The notes under the pieces were generated by a model that was not told the DNA's origin, made no database searches, and saw only the letters and a list, made by a program, of their open reading frames with translations. Below are positions 53,579 to 62,227 of a stretch of DNA of 64,000 nucleotides, one piece after another. How positions within the stretch are numbered: position 1 is the stretch's first letter; each line of letters opens with the position of its first letter. The DNA lies in assembly GCF_017741935.1 (NCBI RefSeq), contig NZ_JAGHMH010000002.1, forward strand, positions 62,001-126,000. The letters run 5' to 3'. Position numbers and translations under genes: made by a program. This DNA is from Rhizobium sp. 16-449-1b (GTDB taxonomy: Bacteria; Pseudomonadota; Alphaproteobacteria; Rhizobiales; Rhizobiaceae).

Positions 53579-54313
53579 TTGGATACCCTGAAATTGCATA
53601 GCCTCTCCATTCTTCGGCCGCTTGTCGCGGCGGCCGGCGTTTCGCTGCTTGCGGCCTGCACGCAGCTTCCTTCCCAGCCTGTCGACGTCGCCATGCCCAA
53701 GCCGCCGGCCGTCGAGGCCGCGGCACCTGTTGCCGAGGCCGCCGTGTCGCAGCCGGAGCGCCCGGTCGACAAGCCGGATTATCCGCTGATCTATGCCGAT
53801 CTCGATGACAGCAGCTATCGTCTCCCGGCGATCAGCTATGCCGAGGTCGATCCGCGCTATCTGCGCCAGGAGGTCGATTACCATAGCGACGAGCCGCCGG
53901 GCTCGATCGTCGTCGATACCGAGACAAAGTTCCTCTATTTCATTCTGAAGAACGACCGGGCGGTCCGCTATGGTGTCAGCCTGGGTGCCCAGGGCCGCGC
54001 CTGGAAGGGACGGGCGGTGATCCAGTGGAAGCGCAAATGGCCGACCTGGACGCCGACGCCGTCGATGATTGGCCGCAATCCGAAGCTCAGCGAGTGGAAA
54101 GAGGGCATGCCGCCGGGGCTCAGCAATCCGCTCGGCGCCCGCGCGCTCTATATCTTCCAGGATGGCCAGGACACGCTCTATCGCATCCACGGCTCGCCGG
54201 AATGGCGCTCGATCGGCAAGAACGCCTCGTCTGGCTGCGTGCGCATGTTCAACCAGGATATCATCGACCTCTACGACAGGGTCCGCGGCAAGGCCATCCT
54301 CGTCGTCAAGTAA
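53579..54313 (+). CDS. L,D-transpeptidase (YkuD) lipoprotein
   Basis: A 244-residue lipoprotein (LLAAC lipobox near residue 27) with a Pro/Ala-rich spacer and a YkuD domain. The catalytic motif is present: His204 in YRIHGSPEW and Cys220 in NASSGCVRMF. Such enzymes form 3-3 crosslinks or anchor proteins to peptidoglycan. The start is uncertain: TTG 53579 gives the full signal, TTG 53594 is an alternative, and neither has a clear ribosome site. Confidence 0.88.
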   Translation: MDTLKLHSLSILRPLVAAAGVSLLAACTQLPSQPVDVAMPKPPAVEAAAPVAEAAVSQPERPVDKPDYPLIYADLDDSSYRLPAISYAEVDPRYLRQEVDYHSDEPPGSIVVDTETKFLYFILKNDRAVRYGVSLGAQGRAWKGRAVIQWKRKWPTWTPTPSMIGRNPKLSEWKEGMPPGLSNPLGARALYIFQDGQDTLYRIHGSPEWRSIGKNASSGCVRMFNQDIIDLYDRVRGKAILVVK

Positions 54314-54542
54314 GCTGGCTACGGGCGCCCAAAAGCGGGCGCCCGGTCGGCTCGAATGATCGGGATCACCAGGCAAGCACGGCCTGCCGCCTTGCGTATC
54401 CGCCAATATGCTGTAAACGCAGCGTCGGAACGCGACTGCCGTTAACTTAAGAACGGGGTCGGGCGGCAGATTGACGTCACGTCGCTGTCACGAGATCACG
54501 TGGCCGTTCCCTCGTCTCAAAGCACATGCGTCGGTAAGCATC

Positions 54543-55847
54543 TCAGACAAGAACGGCCTGATCGACCAGATCCTCGGTGCCGAAGAACTTCAAGTAGCGC
54601 TGCACTTCCTCGGGTTCGCCGGTCGCCTTCTGCGGATTGTCGGAGAGCTTGACGGCCGGGCGGCCGTTGGCGTCGCTGACCTTGCAGACGATCGAGATCG
54701 GGTTGAGGCCGGAAATCTCGGTCGGCGCGCAGCCGGCGAAGTCGTTGGTGAGGTTTGTGCCCCAGCCGAAGCTCATGCGCACGCGACCCTCGAAATGCTT
54801 GTAGGTGTCGATGATCGCGTCGACATCCATGCCGTCGGAGAAGATCAGCATCTTCTGCCGGGGATCGCGCCCCATCTTCTTCCACCATTCGATGATCTTC
54901 TCGCCGCCTTCGATCGGCGGTGCGCTGTCGGGGCGGAAACCCGTCCAGTCCGCCACCCATTCCGGCGCGTCGCGCAGGAAGGCGGCCGTGCCGAAGGCAT
55001 CGGGAAGCACGATCAGAAGGTTGCCGCCGTAAAGCTTGTTCCAGTCGCGCAGCACCTTATAGGGCGCGTTATGCAGTTGCTCGTCGGTCTCGGCAAGCGC
55101 GGCCGCCACCATCGGCAGCTCATGCGCGTTGGTGCCGACGGCTTCGAGATCGTTGTCCATGGCGAGCAGCACGTTGCTGGTGCCGGTAAAGCCCGCGCCG
55201 ATGCCTTCCTTCAAGGCTTCGACGCACCAGCGCTGCCACAGGAAGCTATGGCGCCGCCGCGTGCCGAAGTCGGAGATGCGCAGGCCCGGCAGTTCGCGCA
55301 GGCGCTCGACCTTCTCCCACATGCGCGCCTTGGCGCGGGCATAGAGCACATCGAGCGTAAACGGCCCGAGCGCGCGTAGCGCTGAGCGCGAGCGCAGCTC
55401 GTTGATGATGGCGAGTGCCGGAATTTCCCACATGGTGGTCTCTTTCCACGACCCGTGGAAATCGAGCCTGTACTGTCCGTCGCGCTTCGACAGCTCGTAT
55501 TCCGGCAGCTGGAAATGCGACAGCCAAGCCAGGAATTCGGGCTCGAAGATCTGCGCGCGGCCGTAGAAGCTGTTACCCGCCAGCCAGATCATCTCTTTCT
55601 TGGAGAGCCTAAGCGTGCGTGCATGGTCGAGCTGCGCGCGCAGTTCCCCCTCGTCGATCTCCTCGGCAAGCAGCACCCGCTTGGTGCGGTTGATGACGGT
55701 GAAGGTGGCGTTGACGTCGGGATAGAGCTTCCAGATCATCTGCAGCATCAACAGCTTGTAGAAGTCCGTGTCGATCAGGCTGCGGACGATCGGGTCGAGT
55801 TTCCAAGCGTGGTTGTAAACGCGCCGTGCAATATCTGTCTTCGCCAT
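54543..55847 (-). CDS. pncB: Nicotinate phosphoribosyltransferase
   Basis: A 434-residue enzyme of NAD salvage joining nicotinate and [24 protein letters not shown] and the phosphate-binding region [20 protein letters not shown] with [11 protein letters not shown] are clear. ATG 55847 is preceded by AGGGTGGAA. It is monocistronic, with a 229-bp gap of no visible features before the L,D-transpeptidase stop. Confidence 0.96.
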   Translation of the reverse strand: MAKTDIARRVYNHAWKLDPIVRSLIDTDFYKLLMLQMIWKLYPDVNATFTVINRTKRVLLAEEIDEGELRAQLDHARTLRLSKKEMIWLAGNSFYGRAQIFEPEFLAWLSHFQLPEYELSKRDGQYRLDFHGSWKETTMWEIPALAIINELRSRSALRALGPFTLDVLYARAKARMWEKVERLRELPGLRISDFGTRRRHSFLWQRWCVEALKEGIGAGFTGTSNVLLAMDNDLEAVGTNAHELPMVAAALAETDEQLHNAPYKVLRDWNKLYGGNLLIVLPDAFGTAAFLRDAPEWVADWTGFRPDSAPPIEGGEKIIEWWKKMGRDPRQKMLIFSDGMDVDAIIDTYKHFEGRVRMSFGWGTNLTNDFAGCAPTEISGLNPISIVCKVSDANGRPAVKLSDNPQKATGEPEEVQRYLKFFGTEDLVDQAVLV

Positions 55848-56009
55848 CGATTCCACCCTATCCAATCCGGGTGCAGGCGCCACGAAAGGCGCACGACAAC
55901 CGGCCTGTGCGCTTTCTTATCGAAAACTGCGCCGGTAATGTCCAGAACAAATAAGACCCCGCTATTTCGCCGCCATTTCGCCGGAAGCCGGGGCAAGCGT
56001 CGGGCCCGC

Positions 56010-56312
56010 CTACTGCGCGTTTGTCTGCGGCGCGTTTGCCCGCCCGGCGGGCGTCGGTGCCTCGGTGCCGGACTGTCCGCCACCGCCCTGCGCCGGTGCG
56101 GGCGTAGCGTGCGTGGGTTCGTCCGGCTGCGGCAGATTATAGCGGCTCCAGATTTCGACCGGAATCCAGACGGCGAACGCCATAAGCAGGGCCGCGATCA
56201 GCATGCGTAAGATGCGGACGCTGGTCGGCGACTTCCGTTTGGTCCGCCCGGCCATCGGTTCTTGTGGCGCCTGAGCGCCTTCGTTCCACGGTCTCTCGAT
56301 CCGCTCGACCAT
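56010..56312 (-). CDS. Small single-pass membrane protein, uncharacterised
   Basis: A 100-residue protein with a basic cytoplasmic head (RTKRKSPTSVRILR), one membrane helix (MLIAALLMAFAVWIPVEIW) and a Pro/Gly/Ala/Gln-rich tail. GGGGAAGGGGC gives a strong ribosome site at ATG 56312. It lies between pncB and the hydroxyacid dehydrogenase. No family recognised. Confidence 0.6.
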   Translation of the reverse strand: MVERIERPWNEGAQAPQEPMAGRTKRKSPTSVRILRMLIAALLMAFAVWIPVEIWSRYNLPQPDEPTHATPAPAQGGGGQSGTEAPTPAGRANAPQTNAQ

Positions 56313-56397
56313 GCCTGCCCCTTCCCCAACCAGGCGGCATCTGCCGCCCTTAAAACATCAGGAAAAGAAACGGCCACCGGCAACGATGGTTCCCGCC

Positions 56398-57363
56398 TCA
56401 GTAACCGCGATCGCGATCGACCACGTATTGCAGCGGCTGGCCTTGCTCGAAGCGGGCGATCTGCCGCTCCACATGGCGAAACAGCGCATTCTCCTCCGAA
56501 CTCGCCGAATCATGCGGCGTGATGAAGACACCAGGCAGATCCCAGAGCGGGCTGCCCGAAGGCAGGGGCTCGACCTCGAAGACATCGAGCGAAGCGCCGC
56601 CAAGCACGCCGGTTTCGATCGCCGAGACGATATCGGCCTCGACCTGGCTCTTGCCGCGCCCGGCATTGATGAACACCGGCTTTCCAAGCGCACCGCCCTG
56701 GCGAAGCTTGGAAAACAGCGCGGCATTGTAGAATTTCGTCGTCTCCGGCGTCAGCGGCAGCAGGCCCACAAGGATGTCGGTCTTCGAAAGAAATGCGTCG
56801 AGCCCGCTTGCGTCGAATGTCTCGATGCCATCGATGTGTTTGGCCGTGCGCGACCAGCCGATGACGTTGAAGCCCATCACCGTCAGCTTCCTGACGGCAT
56901 CCTGGCCGAGCACGCCGAGACCCATGACGCCGACGGTAAGCTCCGATGCCTCCGGCGCCACGTCGTGGCCCCATTCACGCCGGCGCTGCAATCGGTCGTG
57001 CTCTGCCTGCCCACGCTGGTGCATCAGGCACTGCATCACCACCCACTCGCTCATCCGCGTCGTCAGGCTGTGGTCGACGAAGCGCACGATCGGCACGTCG
57101 GGAAGGCCGGGCAGGTTCATGAAGCTGTCGACGCCGGCGCCGCCCGAGAAGATCACCTTCAGGTTCGGTGCTCGTTCGAAGAGATCCGCATCCGGCTTCC
57201 ACAGCAGCGCGTAGTCGAGATCGGAAAGATCCCGGCCCTTCGTCTCGGGGTCGGCGATATTGATGCTGCCGCGGTCGAAAAAAGCGGTCTTCAGGATGCG
57301 TGCGACGGTATCGGGATTGAACTTGAGATCGACGAGAATGGGGGCTGGCTTAGAAGCTGACAT
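56398..57363 (-). CDS. D-2-hydroxyacid dehydrogenase (glyoxylate/hydroxypyruvate reductase-like)
   Basis: A 321-residue NAD(P)H-dependent enzyme of the GhrA type. The Rossmann motif VGVMGLGVLGQDAVRKL, INAGRGKSQVEADI (catalytic Arg) and FITPHDSASS (catalytic His) are present, and VVMQCLMHQRGQ is the substrate-side helix. It lies 22 bp after the yejF stop on the same strand, so it may be co-transcribed with the yej operon. Confidence 0.9.
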   Translation of the reverse strand: MSASKPAPILVDLKFNPDTVARILKTAFFDRGSINIADPETKGRDLSDLDYALLWKPDADLFERAPNLKVIFSGGAGVDSFMNLPGLPDVPIVRFVDHSLTTRMSEWVVMQCLMHQRGQAEHDRLQRRREWGHDVAPEASELTVGVMGLGVLGQDAVRKLTVMGFNVIGWSRTAKHIDGIETFDASGLDAFLSKTDILVGLLPLTPETTKFYNAALFSKLRQGGALGKPVFINAGRGKSQVEADIVSAIETGVLGGASLDVFEVEPLPSGSPLWDLPGVFITPHDSASSEENALFRHVERQIARFEQGQPLQYVVDRDRGY

Positions 57364-57385
57364 GGTGTCTGGGGCTCTGATGTCG

Positions 57386-59014
57386 TTAGTGTTGCACCGC
57401 GGGCGTCGGCCGCGCCTCGATGTTGAAGGCCGCCGCCATCAGCGCCTTTGTGTAATCATCCTTCGGCGCGCGGAAGATATCGGCCGATGGCCCCTGTTCC
57501 ACCACCTTGCCGAAACGCATCACGATCACCTCGTTGGCGAGCGCCTTAACCACCTTGAGATCGTGGCTGATGAAGAGATAGGCCAGATCGTGCTTCTGCT
57601 GCAGGTCGCGCAGGAGATCGACCACCTGCGCCTGCACGCTCATGTCGAGCGCTGATGTCGGCTCGTCGAGCATCACGAAGCGCGGCTTCAGCACCATGGC
57701 GCGGGCAATGGCGATACGCTGCCGCTGGCCGCCGGAAAATTCGTGCGGATAGCGCCAGCGGGTGGTGGGATCGAGCCCCACTTCCTCCAGCGCCCAGCAG
57801 ACCCGCCGGTCGCGCTCTTCGTAGGAAAGACTACCCTCATGCACCTTCAGCCCCTCGGCGATGATATCGCCCACCGACATGCGCGGGCTGAGCGAGCCGT
57901 AGGGGTCCTGGAACACCACCTGCAACTGATTGCGCAGCGGCCGCATCTCGGTAAATGAATAGCTGGCTATATCCTTGCCGACGAAGCTGATCCGCCCCTC
58001 GGACGAGATCAGCCGGGTGAGCGCTAGCCCGAGCGTCGTCTTGCCGGATCCGGATTCGCCGACCACACCCAGCGTCTGCCCGGCGCGTAGCGAAAGATCG
58101 ATCCCGTCGACCGCCTTCACATGATCCACCACCTTGCGCATCAGCCCCGCCTTGATCGGGAACCAGACCTTGATGTCCGATCCCTGCATCACGATCGGCT
58201 TGGAGCTGTCGGCAAGCGGCGGCTCGCCGCGCGGCTCGGAGGCCAGCAGATGGCGGGTATATTGATGCTGCGGATTGGTGAAGACCTCCTCGACCGTCCC
58301 GGTCTCGACGATCTTGCCCTTGGTCATCACGCAGACCCGGTCGGCGAACTTGCGCACGATGCCGAGGTCGTGGGTGATGAACAGCATCGACATGCCATGC
58401 TGGCCCTTCAGCTGTCGCAAGAGTTCGAGGATCTGCGCCTGCACGGTAACATCGAGCGCCGTCGTCGGCTCGTCGGCGATCAGCAGTTCCGGCCGGTTGG
58501 CGAGCGCCATGGCGATCATCACGCGCTGCCGCTGCCCGCCCGAGAGCTCGTGCGGATAGGCCTTCAGCCGCTTCTCCGGTTCGCGGATGCCGACCTGGTT
58601 CAAGAGTTCCAGCACCCGCGTGCGCGCCGCCTGTCCCTTGATCCCCTGGTGCAGCTCCAGAATCTCCGCGATCTGCTTCTCGATATTGTGCAGCGGGTTG
58701 AGCGAGGTCATCGGCTCCTGGAAGATCATCGTGATGTCGTTGCCGCGCACCTCGCGCAGCACCTTGTCGGATGCTTTCAGGAGATCCTTGCCCTTGAACA
58801 GGATTTCGCCGGAGGGATGGCTGGCCGAGGGGTAGGGAAGTAGCCGCAGGATCGAATTGGCCGACACCGATTTCCCCGAGCCGGACTCTCCCACCAGCGC
58901 CACCACCTCGCCCTTGTTGACGTCGAAGGAAATGCCATCGACAGCCACGGAAGTCGCGCCCCCCTGGTGGAAGGCGACGGAAAGATTGCGGACGGACAGC
59001 AGGGGTTCGGACAT
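57386..59014 (-). CDS. yejF: Peptide ABC transporter ATPase YejF (two NBDs)
   Basis: A 542-residue fused ATPase. Walker A motifs are GESGSGKS (residues 42-49) and GESGSGKTT (about 316-324), each with an LSGGQRQR- or [12 protein letters not shown] signature. The tandem layout is typical of YejF, which powers the YejABE importer (known for microcin C and peptide uptake). Its ATG overlaps by one base (TGATG) the stop of an upstream PIN-domain toxin gene rather than yejE. Confidence 0.93.
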   Translation of the reverse strand: MSEPLLSVRNLSVAFHQGGATSVAVDGISFDVNKGEVVALVGESGSGKSVSANSILRLLPYPSASHPSGEILFKGKDLLKASDKVLREVRGNDITMIFQEPMTSLNPLHNIEKQIAEILELHQGIKGQAARTRVLELLNQVGIREPEKRLKAYPHELSGGQRQRVMIAMALANRPELLIADEPTTALDVTVQAQILELLRQLKGQHGMSMLFITHDLGIVRKFADRVCVMTKGKIVETGTVEEVFTNPQHQYTRHLLASEPRGEPPLADSSKPIVMQGSDIKVWFPIKAGLMRKVVDHVKAVDGIDLSLRAGQTLGVVGESGSGKTTLGLALTRLISSEGRISFVGKDIASYSFTEMRPLRNQLQVVFQDPYGSLSPRMSVGDIIAEGLKVHEGSLSYEERDRRVCWALEEVGLDPTTRWRYPHEFSGGQRQRIAIARAMVLKPRFVMLDEPTSALDMSVQAQVVDLLRDLQQKHDLAYLFISHDLKVVKALANEVIVMRFGKVVEQGPSADIFRAPKDDYTKALMAAAFNIEARPTPAVQH

Positions 59015-59481
59015 CAGGACAGGCTCTCGATCAGGGAGGTCAGGGTGGCGTCGTCGGGTTTGGCAAGGGCGAAGGGGAGGGCCTCGTTCGGCCCCGGTCC
59101 GATCCGCTTGTCGGAGGAAAGCAGGTGCGTGCAGCCGCTGGCAATCGCCGTCGCCACGTGAACGGCGTCAGGCAGCTTGCGGGCTGGATTGGCGGCTCGG
59201 AGCTGAGCCGCGGAAAGAAGGATGTCGCGGGTGACTGGCTGGATGTCGATCCACGAGCCGCTGAAGACTTGGTGATAGAGCCCGACCAGCCAGACATTGT
59301 TTTGGCGATAGGGCAGCACCAGAAGTTCGGCCAGTGTCAATTCACTCGTCACGAAACGTGGCGGGTTCTGCGCTTTGGCTTTTGACATGATCAGAGCCGC
59401 CTTGACCGCGACATCACTTTCCGTCTCAAACGCAAGAATGAAAAGGTTGGTGTCGAGATAGATCCGACCGAACTGATCCAT
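59014..59481 (-). CDS. PIN-domain ribonuclease toxin (VapC-like)
   Basis: A 155-residue PIN-domain protein. The acidic residues are present: IYLDTNLFILA, LTLAELLVLP, LPDAVHVATAIA and LLSSDKRIG. It starts at ATG 59481 in a one-base overlap with the antitoxin stop and ends in a one-base overlap with the yejF start. VapC toxins cut tRNA or rRNA. Its position inside the yej operon is unusual. Confidence 0.88.
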   Translation of the reverse strand: MDQFGRIYLDTNLFILAFETESDVAVKAALIMSKAKAQNPPRFVTSELTLAELLVLPYRQNNVWLVGLYHQVFSGSWIDIQPVTRDILLSAAQLRAANPARKLPDAVHVATAIASGCTHLLSSDKRIGPGPNEALPFALAKPDDATLTSLIESLS

Positions 59482-59759
59482 CAATAGTCCCACTCGTCGC
59501 GAAGCTCACGAATGCGGGCAACAGCCTCTTCCTCGGTAACGCGTGGGTGGCCTAGGGCAAGATAGCGCTCGCGCAGAGCCATCAGTTCATGCGCCTCGAT
59601 CGGTCCCTTCCTCAGCAGCGGATCGTCGTTCTGCGTCGTATCACTTGCAGACGGCTCGGGCTCCACGACAATACGCACCGTCGCGACGTCCCCCAGCCCC
59701 TCCCTCAAATCCTCGGGAAGGTTGGCGACAGGATAATGATCACGCACAATCTTGTTCAT
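59481..59759 (-). CDS. Putative antitoxin partner of the PIN toxin
   Basis: A 92-residue acidic protein: IVRDHYPVANLPEDLREGLG at the start and VTEEEAVARIRELRDEWDY at the end. It has the size, charge and C-terminal toxin-wrapping helix style of VapB-type antitoxins, but the DNA-binding fold is not obvious to me. TTTGGAG precedes ATG 59759; a GTG at 59768 is an alternative. It lies 70 bp after the yejE stop. Confidence 0.75.
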   Translation of the reverse strand: MNKIVRDHYPVANLPEDLREGLGDVATVRIVVEPEPSASDTTQNDDPLLRKGPIEAHELMALRERYLALGHPRVTEEEAVARIRELRDEWDY

Positions 59760-59829
59760 GACGGCCACGCTCCAAAAGCTGCAACATCTGCAACTCTACC
59801 CGCAAACCCCTGCCATGACGAGGCCGCCC

Positions 59830-60978
59830 TCATCCGAACGTCTTTCTCGGATCGAACGCATCACGCACCGCCTCGCCGATGAAGATCAAGAGCGACAGCA
59901 TGATCGACATCGCGAAGAAGGCCGTCAGCCCCAGCCATGGTGCCTGCAGGTTGGCCTTGCCCTGGGCGATCATCTCGCCGAGCGAGGGTGAGCCGGGCGG
60001 CATGCCGAAGCCGAGGAAGTCGAGCGAGGTCAGCGTCGTGATCGAGCCGGAGAGGATGAAGGGCAGGAAGGTCAGCGTCGCCACCATCGCGTTCGGCAGA
60101 AGGTGCCGCCACATGATCGTGCGGTTGCCGACGCCAAGCGCCCGTGCTGCCCGGACATATTCGAAATTGCGCGCCCTCAGAAACTCCGCGCGCACCACGC
60201 CCACGAAACCCACCCATGAGAACAGCAGCATGATCCCGAGAAGCACGAAGAAGCCGGGCGGCAGGATCGCGGCGATGATCAGGAGAATGTAGAGCACCGG
60301 CATCGACGACCAGATCTCGATAAAGCGCTGCAGCAGAAGGTCGGTCCAGCCGCCAAAATAGCCCTGGATGGCGCCGGCGCTGACGCCGACGACCGCCGAG
60401 CAGATGGTCAAGACAAGCCCGAACAGCACCGAGATGCGGAAGCCGTAGATCACGCGGGCGAGCACGTCGCGCGCCTGGTCGTCCGTGCCCAGCCAGTTAA
60501 GGTTGCTCCAGGTGCAGTTGGGGTCGTTCACCCCTTGCGGATAGCCCGAGCAGCGCTCCTGCTCGCCCATCATCCAGAAGGGCGCTGTTGGCGCCGAGTG
60601 CGGGATGTTGGAGTTCACCGAGCGATAGGAATAGCGGATCGGCGGCCAGATCATCCAGCCATTGGCCTTGATCTCGTCGGCGATCACGTCGGAGCGGTAG
60701 TCGGTCTCGGCCAGGAAGCCGCCGAACTTCTCCTCGGGATAGTTGACGAGAACGGGAAACAGGATCTCGCCCTTGTAGGAGGCGATGATCGGCCGGTCGT
60801 TGGCGATGAATTCGGCAAACAGGCTAAGCCCGAAGATGAGAAGGAACAGCCAGAGCGACCAGTATCCGCGCCGGTTGGCCTTGAAGTTCTTCCAGCGCCG
60901 GATGTTGGTCGGCGAGAGCAGCCCCTTGCGCGGCGGCTTGACGGGCGTGGCGGTCGCGGGCTTTGCGGCGGTATCCAT
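59830..60978 (-). CDS. yejE: Peptide ABC transporter permease YejE
   Basis: A 382-residue DppC-type permease with the long N-terminal insert of YejE. One membrane segment (WSLWLFLLIFGLSLFAEFIA), a large periplasmic region with CSGYPQGVNDPNCTWSNL and WLGTDDQARDVLARV, then five more segments with EYVRAARALGVGNRTI-like coupling loop. ATG 60978 overlaps the yejB stop by one base; the longer frame overlapping yejB is a shadow. Confidence 0.93.
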   Translation of the reverse strand: MDTAAKPATATPVKPPRKGLLSPTNIRRWKNFKANRRGYWSLWLFLLIFGLSLFAEFIANDRPIIASYKGEILFPVLVNYPEEKFGGFLAETDYRSDVIADEIKANGWMIWPPIRYSYRSVNSNIPHSAPTAPFWMMGEQERCSGYPQGVNDPNCTWSNLNWLGTDDQARDVLARVIYGFRISVLFGLVLTICSAVVGVSAGAIQGYFGGWTDLLLQRFIEIWSSMPVLYILLIIAAILPPGFFVLLGIMLLFSWVGFVGVVRAEFLRARNFEYVRAARALGVGNRTIMWRHLLPNAMVATLTFLPFILSGSITTLTSLDFLGFGMPPGSPSLGEMIAQGKANLQAPWLGLTAFFAMSIMLSLLIFIGEAVRDAFDPRKTFG

Positions 60979-62069
60979 CACACGTCCCTCCGCTCGAAGT
61001 CGATGCGCGGATCGATCCAGGTGTAGATCAGGTCGGAGATCAGGCTGACGAACAAGCCGAGCAGCGAGAAGATGTAGAGCGTCGCGAAGACGATCGGGTA
61101 GTCGCGGTTGACCACCGAGAGATAGCCGAGCCGCCCCAGCCCATCGAGCGAGAAGATGTTCTCGATCAACAGCGAGCCGGTGAAGAAGGCCGAGATGAAG
61201 GCGCCGGGAAAACCGGCGATGATGATCAGCATGGCGTTGCGGAACACGTGGCCGTAGAGCACCTTGCGCTCGTTCAGCCCCTTGGCGCGCGCCGTCACCA
61301 CATACTGCTTCTTGATCTCCTCGATGAAGGAGTTCTTGGTGAGCAGCGTCGTCGTCGCGAATGCCGCCAGCGACAGCGAGATCAGCGGCAGCGCCAGGTG
61401 CCAGAAATAGTCGAGCGGCTTCTGCCACCACGCAAGCTGGTCGAAATTGTCGGAGACGAGGCCGCGCAGCGGGAACCAGTCGTAGAAGGATCCGCCGGCG
61501 AAAAGCACGATCAAGAGGATACCGAACAGGAAGCTCGGAACGGCATAGCCGATGATGATCACGCCCGAGGTCCACACGTCGAAGGTCGAGCCGTCCTTCA
61601 CCGCCTTGCGGATGCCGAGCGGAATGGAGATCCCGTAGGAGAAGATCATGATCCAGATCCCAAGCGAGGCCGAGACCGGCAGCTTGTCCTTGATCAGGTC
61701 GAGAACGGAGGTGTTGCGGAAGAAGCTCTCGCCGAAATCGAAGCGGATATAGTTCCACATCATCTCGCCGAAGCGCGTCAGCGGCGGCTTGTCGAAGCCG
61801 AACTGCTTCTCAAGCTTCTTGATCAGCTCAGGATCGAGCCCCTGCGCGCCGCGATATTTCGAGCCGCCTTCATCCATACCCGATCCCATCAGGTCGCCGC
61901 CGCCGCCCGAAAGGCGGGCGTCAGCGCCCTGCGCATCGCCCGTCAGCTGCGCGATCACCTGCTCGACAGGCCCGCCGGGCGCGAACTGGATGACGGTGAA
62001 CGAAATCGCCATGATACCGATAATGGTCGGGATCATTAGAAGCAGGCGGCGAAGGATATAGGCTCCCAT
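60978..62069 (-). CDS. yejB: Peptide ABC transporter permease YejB
   Basis: A 363-residue DppB-type permease with a YejB-specific insert ([20 protein letters not shown], about residues 55-74). The N-terminal [19 protein letters not shown] and the coupling loop [20 protein letters not shown] are standard. It is 158 bp downstream of yejA and coupled to yejE. Confidence 0.94.
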   Translation of the reverse strand: MGAYILRRLLLMIPTIIGIMAISFTVIQFAPGGPVEQVIAQLTGDAQGADARLSGGGGDLMGSGMDEGGSKYRGAQGLDPELIKKLEKQFGFDKPPLTRFGEMMWNYIRFDFGESFFRNTSVLDLIKDKLPVSASLGIWIMIFSYGISIPLGIRKAVKDGSTFDVWTSGVIIIGYAVPSFLFGILLIVLFAGGSFYDWFPLRGLVSDNFDQLAWWQKPLDYFWHLALPLISLSLAAFATTTLLTKNSFIEEIKKQYVVTARAKGLNERKVLYGHVFRNAMLIIIAGFPGAFISAFFTGSLLIENIFSLDGLGRLGYLSVVNRDYPIVFATLYIFSLLGLFVSLISDLIYTWIDPRIDFERRDV

Positions 62070-62227
62070 CAGCGAGCGGCCTCCGGGGAGTTCTGTCGTA
62101 GGCTGTCCAGTCTATCGCCGCTCAATCGTCAAGCCTTCCTCTGCCGGTCAATACCGGCGCTGATCATGGTCCGAAGTGATTCGGTGGGCCCATTTGGAGC
62201 CCAGCCGTCAGGCCAATGCAAGTCCGC

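Noticed and set aside
53286..53726. Minus-strand 146-codon frame over tRNA-Ser and the L,D-transpeptidase start
   Set aside because: It runs through the tRNA and the signal sequence of a well-supported lipoprotein; its own sequence is Arg/Pro-rich shadow.
60978..61758. N-terminal extension of the yejE frame
   Set aside because: It overlaps yejB on the same strand and its sequence is Arg/His/Leu-rich shadow. The one-base TGATG junction at 60978 gives the natural start.
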